Below, one piece after another: positions 33,079-41,963 of a stretch of DNA of 43,337 nucleotides. Below the pieces are notes generated by a model, which searched no databases, was not told the origin of the DNA, and worked only from the letters and a program-made list of their open reading frames with translations. A program made the translations under genes and the position numbers. Source of the stretch: Bacteroidota bacterium (lineage in GTDB: Bacteria > Bacteroidota > Bacteroidia > Bacteroidales > VadinHA17); contig JAKQPD010000222.1 of assembly GCA_029564935.1 (NCBI GenBank), positions 1 through 43,337 of the forward strand, given 5' to 3'. Position 1 is the stretch's first letter; each line of letters starts with the position of its first letter.

Positions 33079-33091
33079 GATGCAGGATGCA
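33078..33091 (+). repeat. Right half of the MITE-split heptamer array
   Basis: GGATGCA twice in tandem immediately after the MITE, up to the stop codon of the convergent DUF4831 gene. Confidence 0.5.
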
Positions 33092-33092
33092 G

Positions 33093-34214
33093 TTATTTAC
33101 CGATAATATAGTTTGCAGGCAGTTGCATTACTTCACCGAACTGGTAGATCATTTTCCGCGAGTTATATAGCTGCTCCTCTCCCATTTCCACCACAACATT
33201 CACAATATCAGGGATTCTGTAGAATATTTTATCAGAGAGAGCGACCGGAGTTGCAGTACGGTTTCTTGTAACAACAGACAGATCTTTTGTTTTCTTTTCA
33301 GGTATAAGCCTGATTATTACAGGTATGCCATTTTCTGTTGTATCATTCATCGGACCTGTCACCTCAGAAAACCTGAAAACTGTAAAAGGAGCCTCTGCCA
33401 TCGCTTTATCAGGTGAAATGCTGTAAGTGAATGTCCTTAAATCCCTGAATGTCTTTCCGGCAAATAATTCGGTAAGCTCTTTTTCCATTTTGTTAATCTC
33501 GTTTATTGCTGCCGCACTCTGTGGGAATACGTTAGCTTCGCCTGTTAAGATCAGGAACTTCCCGTCACGCAGTTCCATGAGTCTCTTTGCTGCCCTCTCA
33601 GCCAGCTGGGCCTCCGACAACTTCTTTTTCTGTTCAACAATATATGGTATCCTGATGAACTGTTCTTCAACGCTTACACGTCTGAAAACTGTATCAGTCT
33701 GAACCCTGTAATATTCATCGGAACCCAGATCATATGACCTGAATCCGGCAATATCTGCTTCCTGACCGACTCCGGTAATCACGGGACTAACATGGGATTC
33801 CGGATTTAGATTGAGAATCAGTCCCTCCTTCCTGAGTGCAAATACATTTGAATTCATAAATGTATTGGTTTCGATCACATATAGTTCGGAAGGATCGGCT
33901 TCTTCGTTAGAAGTAACAGTAACGCTTTTTACCGACCAGTCTTCACCTTCGCTCAGAATAACATTATCAAGCCCCAGTAATTCTTCAGCATACCTTGCAT
34001 AAGGTCCGGGTATTTCAATAGTCCGTTCAAACTCAGCCCTGATTGTTAACATTGTCCGGGGAAGGGCATATACAAGACTTCCGTCCCTTAAAGAAATTGT
34101 ATCACTAAGGCGTTTTACAGTTGTCGATGGTTTTACATTTTGCCGGACAAGAAAACAGGAAGATGTCATAACCATTAACGACATAACTATAAGAGTCAAT
34201 TTTATTCTGTTCAT
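33093..34214 (-). CDS. DUF4831-family lipoprotein
   Basis: Lipoprotein of 373 residues with signal peptide and lipobox MTSSC (Cys20). The sequence has the DUF4831 features: GSLVYALPRTMLTIRAEFERT near the start, GPYARYAEELLGLDNVI, then SELYVIETN, and GIPVIIRLIPEK toward the end. The long region AERAAKRLMELRDGKFLILTGE to INKMEKELTELFAGK looks helical. The family is widespread in Bacteroidota and has no established function. It is convergent with the thioredoxin-like gene and is followed upstream on the same strand by nnr, from which a 200-bp gap with a heptamer array separates it. Confidence 0.8.
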   Translation of the reverse strand: MNRIKLTLIVMSLMVMTSSCFLVRQNVKPSTTVKRLSDTISLRDGSLVYALPRTMLTIRAEFERTIEIPGPYARYAEELLGLDNVILSEGEDWSVKSVTVTSNEEADPSELYVIETNTFMNSNVFALRKEGLILNLNPESHVSPVITGVGQEADIAGFRSYDLGSDEYYRVQTDTVFRRVSVEEQFIRIPYIVEQKKKLSEAQLAERAAKRLMELRDGKFLILTGEANVFPQSAAAINEINKMEKELTELFAGKTFRDLRTFTYSISPDKAMAEAPFTVFRFSEVTGPMNDTTENGIPVIIRLIPEKKTKDLSVVTRNRTATPVALSDKIFYRIPDIVNVVVEMGEEQLYNSRKMIYQFGEVMQLPANYIIGK

Positions 34215-34303
34215 AATATGTATTTTTACTTACTAATTGATAATCAATCATATGCCCCAAATCCGGTCAGTCTCCGGTCTCAACAACTGCCGTCTGACTT
34301 TAT
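34215..34303. other. Spacer between the DUF4831 gene and a heptamer array
   Basis: About 90 bp containing the promoter region of the DUF4831 gene (minus strand). No clear consensus promoter was recognised. Confidence 0.3.
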
Positions 34304-34401
34304 TATCCGCTCTTCGCTCTTCTCTCTGAGCCCTGTTCCCTGGTTACCGGTTGCCGGTCGCCCTTTGCCCTTTGCTCTTCGCCCTGCAACCAGCAAACAG
34401 C
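34304..34401 (-). repeat. 14-unit heptamer array downstream of nnr
   Basis: 98 bp, exactly 14 units of 7 on the minus strand, beginning 14 bp after the nnr stop codon. Units include GCTGGTT, GCAGGGC, GAAGAGC, AAAGGGC (twice), GACCGGC, AACCGGT, AACCAGG, GAACAGG, GCTCAGA and GCGAAGA. Purine-rich on the nnr sense strand. Adjacent units resemble each other more than distant ones, as if the word drifted along the array. Confidence 0.75.
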
Positions 34402-34415
34402 ACCTTAACTTAACG

Positions 34416-35933
34416 TCAGTTCTGTCCCCTTATTCTCCTGAATGCTTCCGGAATGGAATTAATAATATCGGAAGCAATAACAGATTCATAACATGATTTT
34501 TCTGCGGCAATATCTCCAGCGAGTCCATGAATGTAAACACCTGTAATGGCCGCGTCAACGGGATCATATCCCTGGGCAAGGAGTGACAGTAACATTCCTG
34601 TGAGGACATCCCCGCTTCCGGCGGTAGCCATTCCGGGGTTACCGGTGCTGTTAAACCAGACCTCTCCGGATGGAGAAGAAATTGAAGTATAAGCACCTTT
34701 GAGAACAACAATACATTTTAACTTCCTTGAAAACTGGATCTGTTTTTCCAGACGGGCAAAACCCGAAGTAGCTTTTCCGGTAAGACGATCAAATTCGCCC
34801 GGGTGAGGGGTAAGTATAGTATTTTCCGGGAGCTTCGGCAACCAGTCGCTGTGTACTGAAAGTATATTGAGGGAATCAGCATCCAACACAATTGGTTTTT
34901 TGCAGTTCAAAAGGAGATTATGAACCATGTTATGGGATTCCGGCATTGTACCGAGCCCCGGGCCTGCTCCAACCGCATCATATTTTTCTGTGGGCACCGT
35001 ATCTCCGATATACCAGGCTGCATTGTCATGTATGACCATTGCCTCGGGAACAGCAGTCTGCAAAACGAGATTGCCGCAGGAAGGCACATAACATGTCAAT
35101 AGTCCGGCGCCTGTCCGCAGAGCGGCACCGGCTCCCAGAACGACTGCACCCATCTTGCCGTACGATCCACCAATCAGCAGGCCATGCCCGTAATCACCCT
35201 TATGACCAAACTTTTTCCTTGTTTTCAGGAGAGAAACTATTTTTTCATTCTCCAACATCTCAAATGGAGTTTTTGTATTGATAATCGCTCTCTGGTCCAA
35301 CCCTATCGGTAAAATGATCCAGGAACCTGTAAAAGGCTCATTCTCCCTGAACATGAATGCCAGTTTTGGAAACTGGAAGCTAAGGGTGAAATTCGCATTA
35401 ATTATGTTCTCAGGATCATTTCCGTCATTATCCTCACCAAATAATCCCGATGGTATATCAACAGCAATTACAGTGCAGCCCGATCTGTTTATTTGCCGGA
35501 CAATCTCTGCAGGCAGTCCTGATAACGGCCTTTTAAGGCCTGTCCCGAATATGGCATCAATGATTACATCATCATATCCGTTACGGGGAAATTGGTTCCC
35601 TGATTCAATTACAGTAAAGGGAACATCTGTTTCGTTTTTAAGTCTTTCCCTGTTGATCTTCCAGTCAGCCGATACTGAATCAGTAAAGTTAAGATGATAA
35701 ACTTCCGCTTCATACCTGTTCTTTGCAAGTATTCTTGCCAGAGCAAGACCGTCACCGCCGTTATTGCCCGGTCCTGTGAAGATCAGTATCCGCCGCGACC
35801 TGGGAAACCTTTCACTATACCATTCAAAGAGTTTCGATGCTGCACGCTCCATAAGATCGACAGAAGCAACTGGTTCGTTCCTTATTGTAAAATCATCTAT
35901 CTGCCGGATTTGTTCAGAGCTGAATATCTTCAT
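34416..35933 (-). CDS. nnr: Bifunctional NAD(P)H-hydrate epimerase / ADP-dependent dehydratase
   Basis: Protein of 505 residues that repairs hydrated NAD(P)H. The N-terminal YjeF_N epimerase domain has KIFSSEQIRQIDDFTIRNEP, the phosphate loop FTGPGNNGGDGLALAR at about residues 53-68, and AVDIPSGLFGED. The C-terminal ribokinase-like dehydratase domain has KGDYGHGLLIGGSYGKMGAVVLGAGAALRTGAGLLT, AGPGLG, ILTPHPGEFDRL and the ATP/ADP site GNPGMATAGSGDVLTGMLL with its catalytic Asp. The ATG at 35933 was preferred to one at 35975, because KIFSSEQIR is the family N-terminus and a -7 box at 35954-35961 lies between the two. It is monocistronic and cytoplasmic. Confidence 0.92.
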   Translation of the reverse strand: MKIFSSEQIRQIDDFTIRNEPVASVDLMERAASKLFEWYSERFPRSRRILIFTGPGNNGGDGLALARILAKNRYEAEVYHLNFTDSVSADWKINRERLKNETDVPFTVIESGNQFPRNGYDDVIIDAIFGTGLKRPLSGLPAEIVRQINRSGCTVIAVDIPSGLFGEDNDGNDPENIINANFTLSFQFPKLAFMFRENEPFTGSWIILPIGLDQRAIINTKTPFEMLENEKIVSLLKTRKKFGHKGDYGHGLLIGGSYGKMGAVVLGAGAALRTGAGLLTCYVPSCGNLVLQTAVPEAMVIHDNAAWYIGDTVPTEKYDAVGAGPGLGTMPESHNMVHNLLLNCKKPIVLDADSLNILSVHSDWLPKLPENTILTPHPGEFDRLTGKATSGFARLEKQIQFSRKLKCIVVLKGAYTSISSPSGEVWFNSTGNPGMATAGSGDVLTGMLLSLLAQGYDPVDAAITGVYIHGLAGDIAAEKSCYESVIASDIINSIPEAFRRIRGQN

Positions 35934-35953
35934 GGCATGATTACATAATTGTA

Positions 35954-35961
35954 CAAATTTA
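35954..35961 (-). promoter_or_regulatory. nnr promoter -7 box
   Basis: TAAATTTG on the minus strand, a perfect -7 consensus, 20-28 bp before the ATG at 35933. A T-rich stretch lies 20-21 bp upstream as a weak -33. Its place downstream of the alternative ATG at 35975 argues against that start. Confidence 0.5.
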
Positions 35962-36100
35962 ATCTCTTCGACCATTAATAAAAAAAGATTGATATATTTG
36001 TTTTCTTCCGGAAATCAGAATAGAGGGAAGGATTTCCGGGTAATTTTACTGGCAACCAGCCTGATATAAAGAAATTATTAAAATACTAATACAGAATTTT

Positions 36101-37957
36101 ATGCTTAAAAATCATCCAAAAGGATTGCTCGTAGCCTTCTTCTCAAATATGGGAGAAAGATTCGGGTTTTATACAATGATGGCCATTCTGGTACTTTTTC
36201 TCCAGGCAAAGTATGGTCTTACGGCAAAAGCAGCCGGAGATATTTACAGCTGGTTTTATTTTGCAATTTATGCACTTGCCCTTATAGGAGGTATTCTTGC
36301 CGATTCTACAAAGAAATACAAACTAGTAATACTTGTCGGCATAGTAATAATGTTTGCGGGTTATTTTATAATGGCAATACCGGGTATGTCCCTTACTTTC
36401 ACGATTGTAGGGCTTGGCACAATTGCTCTTGGCAACGGATTGTTCAAAGGCAATCTTCAGGCGGTTGTTGGTCAGATGTATGATGATCCGAAATATTCAA
36501 AGCTCAGGGATACTGCCTTCATGATATTTTATATGGGGATCAATGTAGGTGCATTTTTTGCCCCCTTTGCTGCAGACGGCATGCGTACATGGTGGCTTAA
36601 GACCAATGGTTTTCTTCACGACGCCAGTGTTCCGGCATTGTGTCACCAGCTAAATAACGGAACTCTGACAGATACAACCGTGCTTCAGCAGCTTGCCGAC
36701 AAAGTAAGTCTGAGCGGTCCGGTGACAGATCTTTCAGCATTTGCAAATGACTATCTTAATGTTTTCTCAAAAGGTTATAATTATGCTTTCGGAGTGGCAG
36801 CCGGAGCCATGATAATCTCCCTGCTTGTATATGTAATATTCAACAGACTTCTTCCTAACAAGGAAAAGCAGGCAGTTACAGAGAAAACAGGGGAAAAAGA
36901 AGTTAAATCCTCTGAAAAGGTTGATTTCAAGCCGGTTCCGATAATTGCCGCGATTGTGGCATTGGGTATTACAGCATTTGTACTTCAGCTTCTTGAGCAG
37001 ATTGATGTTGCAACGGGACTTGCCTTCGGATTATTTGCCGGGTTCGTAACATGGATAATACTAAGCTCACGAAAGGATGAGAGAGCCAGGGTGACTGCCC
37101 TCGTTCTTGTTTTCTTCGTTGCAATATTCTTCTGGATGTCATTTCATCAGAATGGACTTACACTGACTCTTTTTGCGAGAGATTATACAGCCAAACAGGT
37201 TGGCCCCTTTACCGGCCTGTTCTTTACATTACCTTCCATGCTTGCCTTTATCGGGGCAATTGCCGGTATTGTAATGCTGTTCTATAAAAACCAGTCAAAG
37301 AATTTCAGGATCACAGGTGCAGTTCTATTCGTTATTGCACTTCTTTTTGCTTCATTCTTCCTTACAGGATTTGATCCCACAGGATTACTTAATAAGTTCC
37401 TGACTCCTTTCAGTGCACAGAATTCCATATCGCCTGAAATATTCCAGTCATTCAATCCGCTTTTCATAGTGGCATTAACTTTCCCTGTACTTGCCCTTTT
37501 CTCATGGATGAACAAAAAGGGTATTGAACCATCAACTCCAAAGAAAATCGGCATCGGGCTGATAATTGCATCCATCGGGTTCCTGATCGTTCTTATAGCA
37601 TCCATCGGAGCTCCATCACCGGCATCGCTGCATGGAACACCTGTAGCAGACTCTGACAGGGTCTCTCCCTACTGGCTGATAAGCAGTTATCTTATACTGA
37701 CGGTTGCCGAACTGTTCCTGAGTCCGATGGGCCTCTCATTTGTCTCCAAAGTAGCACCATCAAGGTTCCAGGGATTGATGCAGGGAGGCTGGCTGCTGGC
37801 TACTGCAGCAGGTAATAAACTACTTTTCGTCGGAACCCTGCTGTGGGATAAAATACAACTAAGCACCCTTTGGCTCATATTCATAGTCTGCCTTATATTG
37901 TCAGCAACCTTTATCTTTTCAATACTGAGGAGACTGGAAAAAGCTGCATCGAGTTAA
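36101..37957 (+). CDS. POT/PTR2-family proton-coupled peptide transporter
   Basis: Inner-membrane carrier of 618 residues with about 14 predicted transmembrane segments. The TM1 signature FFSNMGERFGFYTMMAILVLFL carries the E-x2-ERF-x-(F/Y)Y motif that binds protons and peptide in POT proteins. GGILADSTKKYKLVILVG and GLGTIALGNGLFKGNLQAVVGQMYD follow as in the family, and MSFHQNGLTLTLFARDYT contains the second-half peptide-binding region. ELFLSPMGLSFVSKVAPSRFQGLMQGGW is the conserved C-terminal block. Its substrates are di- and tripeptides. It is transcribed alone; the cytoplasmic dipeptidase PepD in this window could hydrolyse its cargo. Confidence 0.9.
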   Translation: MLKNHPKGLLVAFFSNMGERFGFYTMMAILVLFLQAKYGLTAKAAGDIYSWFYFAIYALALIGGILADSTKKYKLVILVGIVIMFAGYFIMAIPGMSLTFTIVGLGTIALGNGLFKGNLQAVVGQMYDDPKYSKLRDTAFMIFYMGINVGAFFAPFAADGMRTWWLKTNGFLHDASVPALCHQLNNGTLTDTTVLQQLADKVSLSGPVTDLSAFANDYLNVFSKGYNYAFGVAAGAMIISLLVYVIFNRLLPNKEKQAVTEKTGEKEVKSSEKVDFKPVPIIAAIVALGITAFVLQLLEQIDVATGLAFGLFAGFVTWIILSSRKDERARVTALVLVFFVAIFFWMSFHQNGLTLTLFARDYTAKQVGPFTGLFFTLPSMLAFIGAIAGIVMLFYKNQSKNFRITGAVLFVIALLFASFFLTGFDPTGLLNKFLTPFSAQNSISPEIFQSFNPLFIVALTFPVLALFSWMNKKGIEPSTPKKIGIGLIIASIGFLIVLIASIGAPSPASLHGTPVADSDRVSPYWLISSYLILTVAELFLSPMGLSFVSKVAPSRFQGLMQGGWLLATAAGNKLLFVGTLLWDKIQLSTLWLIFIVCLILSATFIFSILRRLEKAASS

Positions 37958-37961
37958 AATA

Positions 37962-37999
37962 ACCCTCCCTTAATCCCTCCCTTAAGGGTAAGGGAGGGA
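37962..37999 (+). terminator. G/C-rich hairpin with direct repeat after the POT gene
   Basis: TCCCTCCCTTA (37974-37984) pairs with TAAGGGAGGGA (37989-37999) over an AGGG loop, 11 perfect pairs. A preceding CCCTCCCTTAA (37963-37973) repeats the left arm. There is no T-run, so it would be a weak intrinsic terminator or simply a dispersed repeat; it separates the transporter from the thr operon. Confidence 0.5.
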
Positions 38000-38053
38000 C
38001 TCTCAATCGAATATTTGCATCAGGATGATGCATTCTTTACAGAACAGAACAGG

Positions 38054-40486
38054 ATGAAAGTAATCAAATTTGGTGGTTCTTCACTCGGAACTCCTGAGCG
38101 GATAAGGGGAGTCAGGGAAATAATCAGTGTTCAGACTCTTCCATGTATTGTAGTTGTATCAGCATTTGAAGGAGTGACCGATAGTCTTTCGAGGCTTGCA
38201 GATCTTGCCTCCGGGGGAAATGCAGGGTATAAAGCTGATCTTGAAAAGCTGATCGGTGATCACAGGGATTTTGCAAAAAACCTCCTGAACGATCCTGATG
38301 ATCTAAGTGATGCATCAGATTATATTGAAAATATTTCAAAAGAACTCGGTGAGATACTAAGAGGTCTTTTTCTTCTCAGGGAATCAACAAAACATGCTCT
38401 GGATCAAATACTTGCTGTTGGGGAGAGAATTTCTTCGCGGATAATAAGCCTTTTTATTGAAGGATCAGTCTTAAAAGACGCAAGGGAGTTTATCAAAACC
38501 GAAGGAAAACCTGGTAATTCAGTCGTTGATTTTAAAATTACTAATCAGCTTATAAGAGCAGCTCTGGAAGATACAGACAAACTCATTGTAATTCCGGGAT
38601 TTATAGCCAGCAACCAGAATGGTGACACAACAACACTCGGCAGGGGCGGATCAGATTATACAGCTGCCATTATTGCGGCGGCAATCAGGGCAGAAGTACT
38701 TGAAATATGGAAAGATGTGGACGGATTCATGACTGCCGATCCAAGGAAAGTGGAGAAAGCCTATACAATAGAGAGCTTATCATATTCCGAAGCGATGGAG
38801 CTTTCCCATTTCGGAGCAAAAGTTATTTATACACCCACCCTCCGCCCCGTCTTCAGGGAAAATATCCCTGTACTTGTAAAAAATACATTCAATCCCGAAG
38901 GAAAGGGAACACTAATAAATAATAAACCTTCTGTTCAGGGCCCGGGTCCCATAAAAGGTATTTCATCAATCGATCACATCGACCTCATATCTCTCCAGGG
39001 CCCGGTAATGGTTGGAGTAAAAGGAACATCGGCCAGATTATTCGGTGCACTGGCAAAAAGTGAAGTTAACGTAATCTTCATAACCCAGGCTTCCTCAGAG
39101 TATTCAATAACTCTGGCAGTAAGCCCGTCCGACAGTGATCCTGCAATTGAAGCCATTTCCACTGAATTTGCAGCAGAAATAAGCAGGAATAATGAGCTGA
39201 GAATAATTGTCGAGAAAAGAATGTCGATAATCGCCATTGTGGGAGAAAAGATGAAAAACACTCCCGGAATATCGGCAACCCTGTTCAGATCGCTGGGAAG
39301 CAATGGAATAAATGTAGTGGCAACCGCACAGGGCTCGTCGGAGCTTAACATTTCTGTAGTCATAAAAAACGACAGTCTTAACAGAGCGCTTAATGTTATA
39401 CACGACGGGTTCTTCCTGTCGCGCATCAAGGAACTGAATCTGTTCATTGCCGGAACCGGACTGGTCGGGACAAGCCTTATAAAGCAGCTACAGCAGCAGC
39501 TTGACGTTCTGCTCCGTGATTATAAGCTTAATGTGAAGCTGATGGGTATGACCAATTCCCGCAGAATGATAATTTCAAAAAAAGGTATGGATCTTGCAAA
39601 CTGCCGGGAAATCCTTAGAAACGAAGGAGAAAAAGCCGATATAACCGAATTCATTGAGAGAATGAAAATGATGAATCTCACCAATTCGGTTTTTATTGAC
39701 TGTACGGCAGATTCAAAAGTTGCCGTGAGATACGGAGAGATTCTCGGAGGATACATTTCAGTTGTCACTGCAAATAAGATAGCCTGTTCATCCGATTATT
39801 TATATTATAAATATCTCAGGACCACTGCAGCGGAAAAAGACGTAAGGTTTATGTACGAAACCACTGTCGGAGCCGGACTTCCCATAATAAAAACTATAAG
39901 TGATCTGGTGTTGAGCGGTGATAAGATTTTTAAGATTGAAGCGGTGCTTTCAGGAACCCTGAATTTCATATTCAATGAGATGAGCAGTTCGTTGCCCTTA
40001 AGCAAAGCTATAAGGAAAGCCCGCGAAAAGGGGTATTCGGAACCCGATCCCCGGATCGATCTGAGCGGAACAGATGTAGCAAGGAAGATACTTATACTGG
40101 CCCGTGAAGCCGGTTACATACTTGAACAGAAAGATGTAAACGTCAGTAAATTCCTGCCCGATGAGTGTTTCACGGGTGATCTGAATGATTTTTACACTAA
40201 GGTGGAAGCATACGATGCAGAATTTGAAATGAAAAGGCTTGAACTGGAAAAGCTTAACCGTAAATGGAGGTTCTGCGCAACCTTTGATCAGGGTACAGCA
40301 AAGGTTGAACTTATTACTGTCGGACCTGAACATCCTTCCTATTACCTTGAAGGCAGTAATAATATCGTTCTCCTTACCACCGAAAGATACCGTGAACTGC
40401 CGATGGTAATCAAGGGATATGGTGCCGGAGCGGATGTTACTGCAGCCGGAGTATTTGCGGATTTAATGAGAGTTGTGAACGTATAG
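38054..40486 (+). CDS. thrA: Bifunctional aspartate kinase / homoserine dehydrogenase
   Basis: Protein of 810 residues, normal for ThrA fusions. The aspartokinase domain opens with MKVIKFGGSSLGTPERI and contains TTLGRGGSDYTA and WKDVDGFMTADPRKV. Two ACT-type regulatory segments lie at about 320-455 (ISLQGPVMVGVKGTSARLF; VGEKMKNTPGISATLF). The homoserine dehydrogenase domain starts with LFIAGTGLVGTSLI at about 463, has TANKIACSS, TTVGAGLPII and the catalytic SEPDPRIDLSGTDVARK with Lys near 677. The ATG at 38054 was chosen because KVIKFGGSS is the usual N-terminus; the frame is open 13 codons further upstream. First gene of thrA-thrC-thrH. Feedback control by threonine through the ACT domains is expected. 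Confidence 0.93.
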   Translation: MKVIKFGGSSLGTPERIRGVREIISVQTLPCIVVVSAFEGVTDSLSRLADLASGGNAGYKADLEKLIGDHRDFAKNLLNDPDDLSDASDYIENISKELGEILRGLFLLRESTKHALDQILAVGERISSRIISLFIEGSVLKDAREFIKTEGKPGNSVVDFKITNQLIRAALEDTDKLIVIPGFIASNQNGDTTTLGRGGSDYTAAIIAAAIRAEVLEIWKDVDGFMTADPRKVEKAYTIESLSYSEAMELSHFGAKVIYTPTLRPVFRENIPVLVKNTFNPEGKGTLINNKPSVQGPGPIKGISSIDHIDLISLQGPVMVGVKGTSARLFGALAKSEVNVIFITQASSEYSITLAVSPSDSDPAIEAISTEFAAEISRNNELRIIVEKRMSIIAIVGEKMKNTPGISATLFRSLGSNGINVVATAQGSSELNISVVIKNDSLNRALNVIHDGFFLSRIKELNLFIAGTGLVGTSLIKQLQQQLDVLLRDYKLNVKLMGMTNSRRMIISKKGMDLANCREILRNEGEKADITEFIERMKMMNLTNSVFIDCTADSKVAVRYGEILGGYISVVTANKIACSSDYLYYKYLRTTAAEKDVRFMYETTVGAGLPIIKTISDLVLSGDKIFKIEAVLSGTLNFIFNEMSSSLPLSKAIRKAREKGYSEPDPRIDLSGTDVARKILILAREAGYILEQKDVNVSKFLPDECFTGDLNDFYTKVEAYDAEFEMKRLELEKLNRKWRFCATFDQGTAKVELITVGPEHPSYYLEGSNNIVLLTTERYRELPMVIKGYGAGADVTAAGVFADLMRVVNV

Positions 40487-40588
40487 CAGGGTGCATTGTG
40501 CCGGGTGCCGGGTGCCGGGTACAGAGAGATGAACGATCAGTAACGAGTTAAGATAAAAGCAATTGCCAACTGCCAATTGCCAACTTAA
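40486..40588. repeat. Heptamer array between thrA and thrC
   Basis: From the last G of the thrA stop: GCAGGGT, GCATTGT, GCCGGGT (three times), then looser heptamers to about 40555. A second block 40561-40588 reads AATTGCC, AACTGCC, AATTGCC, AACTTAA, the reverse complement of the AGTTGGC words at 21200-21248. It fills the whole 104-bp gap inside the threonine operon. Confidence 0.75.
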
Positions 40589-40590
40589 AT

Positions 40591-41949
40591 ATGAGTCATA
40601 AGATAAAATATTATTCCACCAATCTGAGAGCCCCTGAAGTATCATTCAGGGAAGCCTTACTCAGAGGTATCGCTCCGGACGGGGGCTTATATATGCCCCG
40701 GTCTGTTCCGGAGCTTACCAGGAAGGAGTTGGAAAGCTTTACAGACAGGGAATACTATGAAATTGCATTTGTGATCCTTAATAAATTCCTTAAAAATGAG
40801 ATAGGGTATAAAGACCTTATGTCTCTATGCCGGGATGCATACAATTTCAGTGTTCCCCTGGAGCATGTTGCAGACGATTGTTATATCCTGAGACTCGATC
40901 AGGGGCCTACTGCATCCTTCAAGGATTTTGCCGTAAGGATGATGGCAAGACTGATGAATTATTTTATAGTACCGGAACAATCGCATTACACTATCCTCAC
41001 AGCCACATCGGGCGATACCGGCAGTGCCGTCGCAAGCGCTTTCCACGGATTTAAGCATATTGATGTCATTATACTCTTTCCTCTGGATGAGGTCAGCGAG
41101 ACACAGAGGAAGCAGATGACAACACTTAAAGGTAATATAAGTGTAGTGGCTGTCAAAGGTAAATTTGATGATTGTCAGAGGATTGTAAAAAGAGCTTTCG
41201 CCGATGAGGCATTCAGGAATCTTAGTCTCTCCTCTGCTAATTCTATTAATATAGGAAGGCTGCTTCCGCAGTCAGTTTATTATGCCTGGGCCTGGTCCAG
41301 GTCAGGCCGCAAACCGGTAGTTTTCAGTGTTCCATCAGGTAATTACGGAAACCTTATGGGAGGACTGATTGCCCGTGAGATGGGACTTCCTGTGGAAAAG
41401 TTCGTTATTTCTGCAAATGAAAATAACGAGGTCCCGGAATATCTGAGAACCGGTATATACCGGATCATCTCACCCTCGCTGAACTGTATCTCCAGCGCAA
41501 TGAATGTAGGTCATCCAAGCAATATGGCAAGGATCATTGCCCTTTACGGAGGAGTAATGAATGAAAAGGGTGAAATACTGAGATCACCCGATCTTGGAAG
41601 GATGCAGGATGATTTCTATGGCATCAGCGTTTCCGATCAGGTTACCCGGGAAACAATTTTCTCAGGCTATAATGATCATCGTGTTCTTCTGGAGCCACAC
41701 GGAGCAGTTGCCTGGAAAGGCCTTCAGCATTTCCTGTCAGGTAAATCTCCCGAAGAACTCAACGGAAGAGTTTTCATATCCCTTGAAACCGCTCATCCGG
41801 CAAAGTTTCCCGCGGAGATCAGGAGGATACTGAATTTTATGCCCGAGGCTCCCCCTTCACTGAGCAAACTGGCTGAAATTGATGAGGAATATCTGACAAT
41901 TGAAAATGATTACAATTCATTCAGGGAATATATTCAAAAAACACATTAA
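40591..41949 (+). CDS. thrC: Threonine synthase
   Basis: PLP enzyme of 452 residues, converting O-phosphohomoserine to threonine. The N-terminus KIKYYSTNLRAPEVSFREALLRGIAPDGGLYMP is the ThrC hallmark. The PLP lysine is Lys111 in GPTASFKDFAVRMM. SGDTGSAVASAFHG and the phosphate-binding loop VPSGNYGNLMGG follow, and EPHGAVAWKGL lies near the end. It requires phosphohomoserine, so some homoserine-phosphorylating enzyme must exist; the gene that follows, thrH, is the local candidate. The ATG at 40591 lies just after a heptamer array. Cytoplasmic. Confidence 0.93.
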   Translation: MSHKIKYYSTNLRAPEVSFREALLRGIAPDGGLYMPRSVPELTRKELESFTDREYYEIAFVILNKFLKNEIGYKDLMSLCRDAYNFSVPLEHVADDCYILRLDQGPTASFKDFAVRMMARLMNYFIVPEQSHYTILTATSGDTGSAVASAFHGFKHIDVIILFPLDEVSETQRKQMTTLKGNISVVAVKGKFDDCQRIVKRAFADEAFRNLSLSSANSINIGRLLPQSVYYAWAWSRSGRKPVVFSVPSGNYGNLMGGLIAREMGLPVEKFVISANENNEVPEYLRTGIYRIISPSLNCISSAMNVGHPSNMARIIALYGGVMNEKGEILRSPDLGRMQDDFYGISVSDQVTRETIFSGYNDHRVLLEPHGAVAWKGLQHFLSGKSPEELNGRVFISLETAHPAKFPAEIRRILNFMPEAPPSLSKLAEIDEEYLTIENDYNSFREYIQKTH

Positions 41950-41963
41950 ACCAATTCTGACTT

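Noticed and set aside
33839-33862. TTTGAATTC-like sequence inside the DUF4831 gene
   Set aside because: Only part of the palindrome matches and it lies in mid-gene; probably chance.
35934-35975. Upstream ATG for nnr
   Set aside because: The extra 14 residues are not part of the family N-terminus and a -7 box lies downstream of that ATG.
38974-39447. 157-codon antisense frame inside thrA
   Set aside because: Shadow frame with no family resemblance; thrA is intact on the plus strand.
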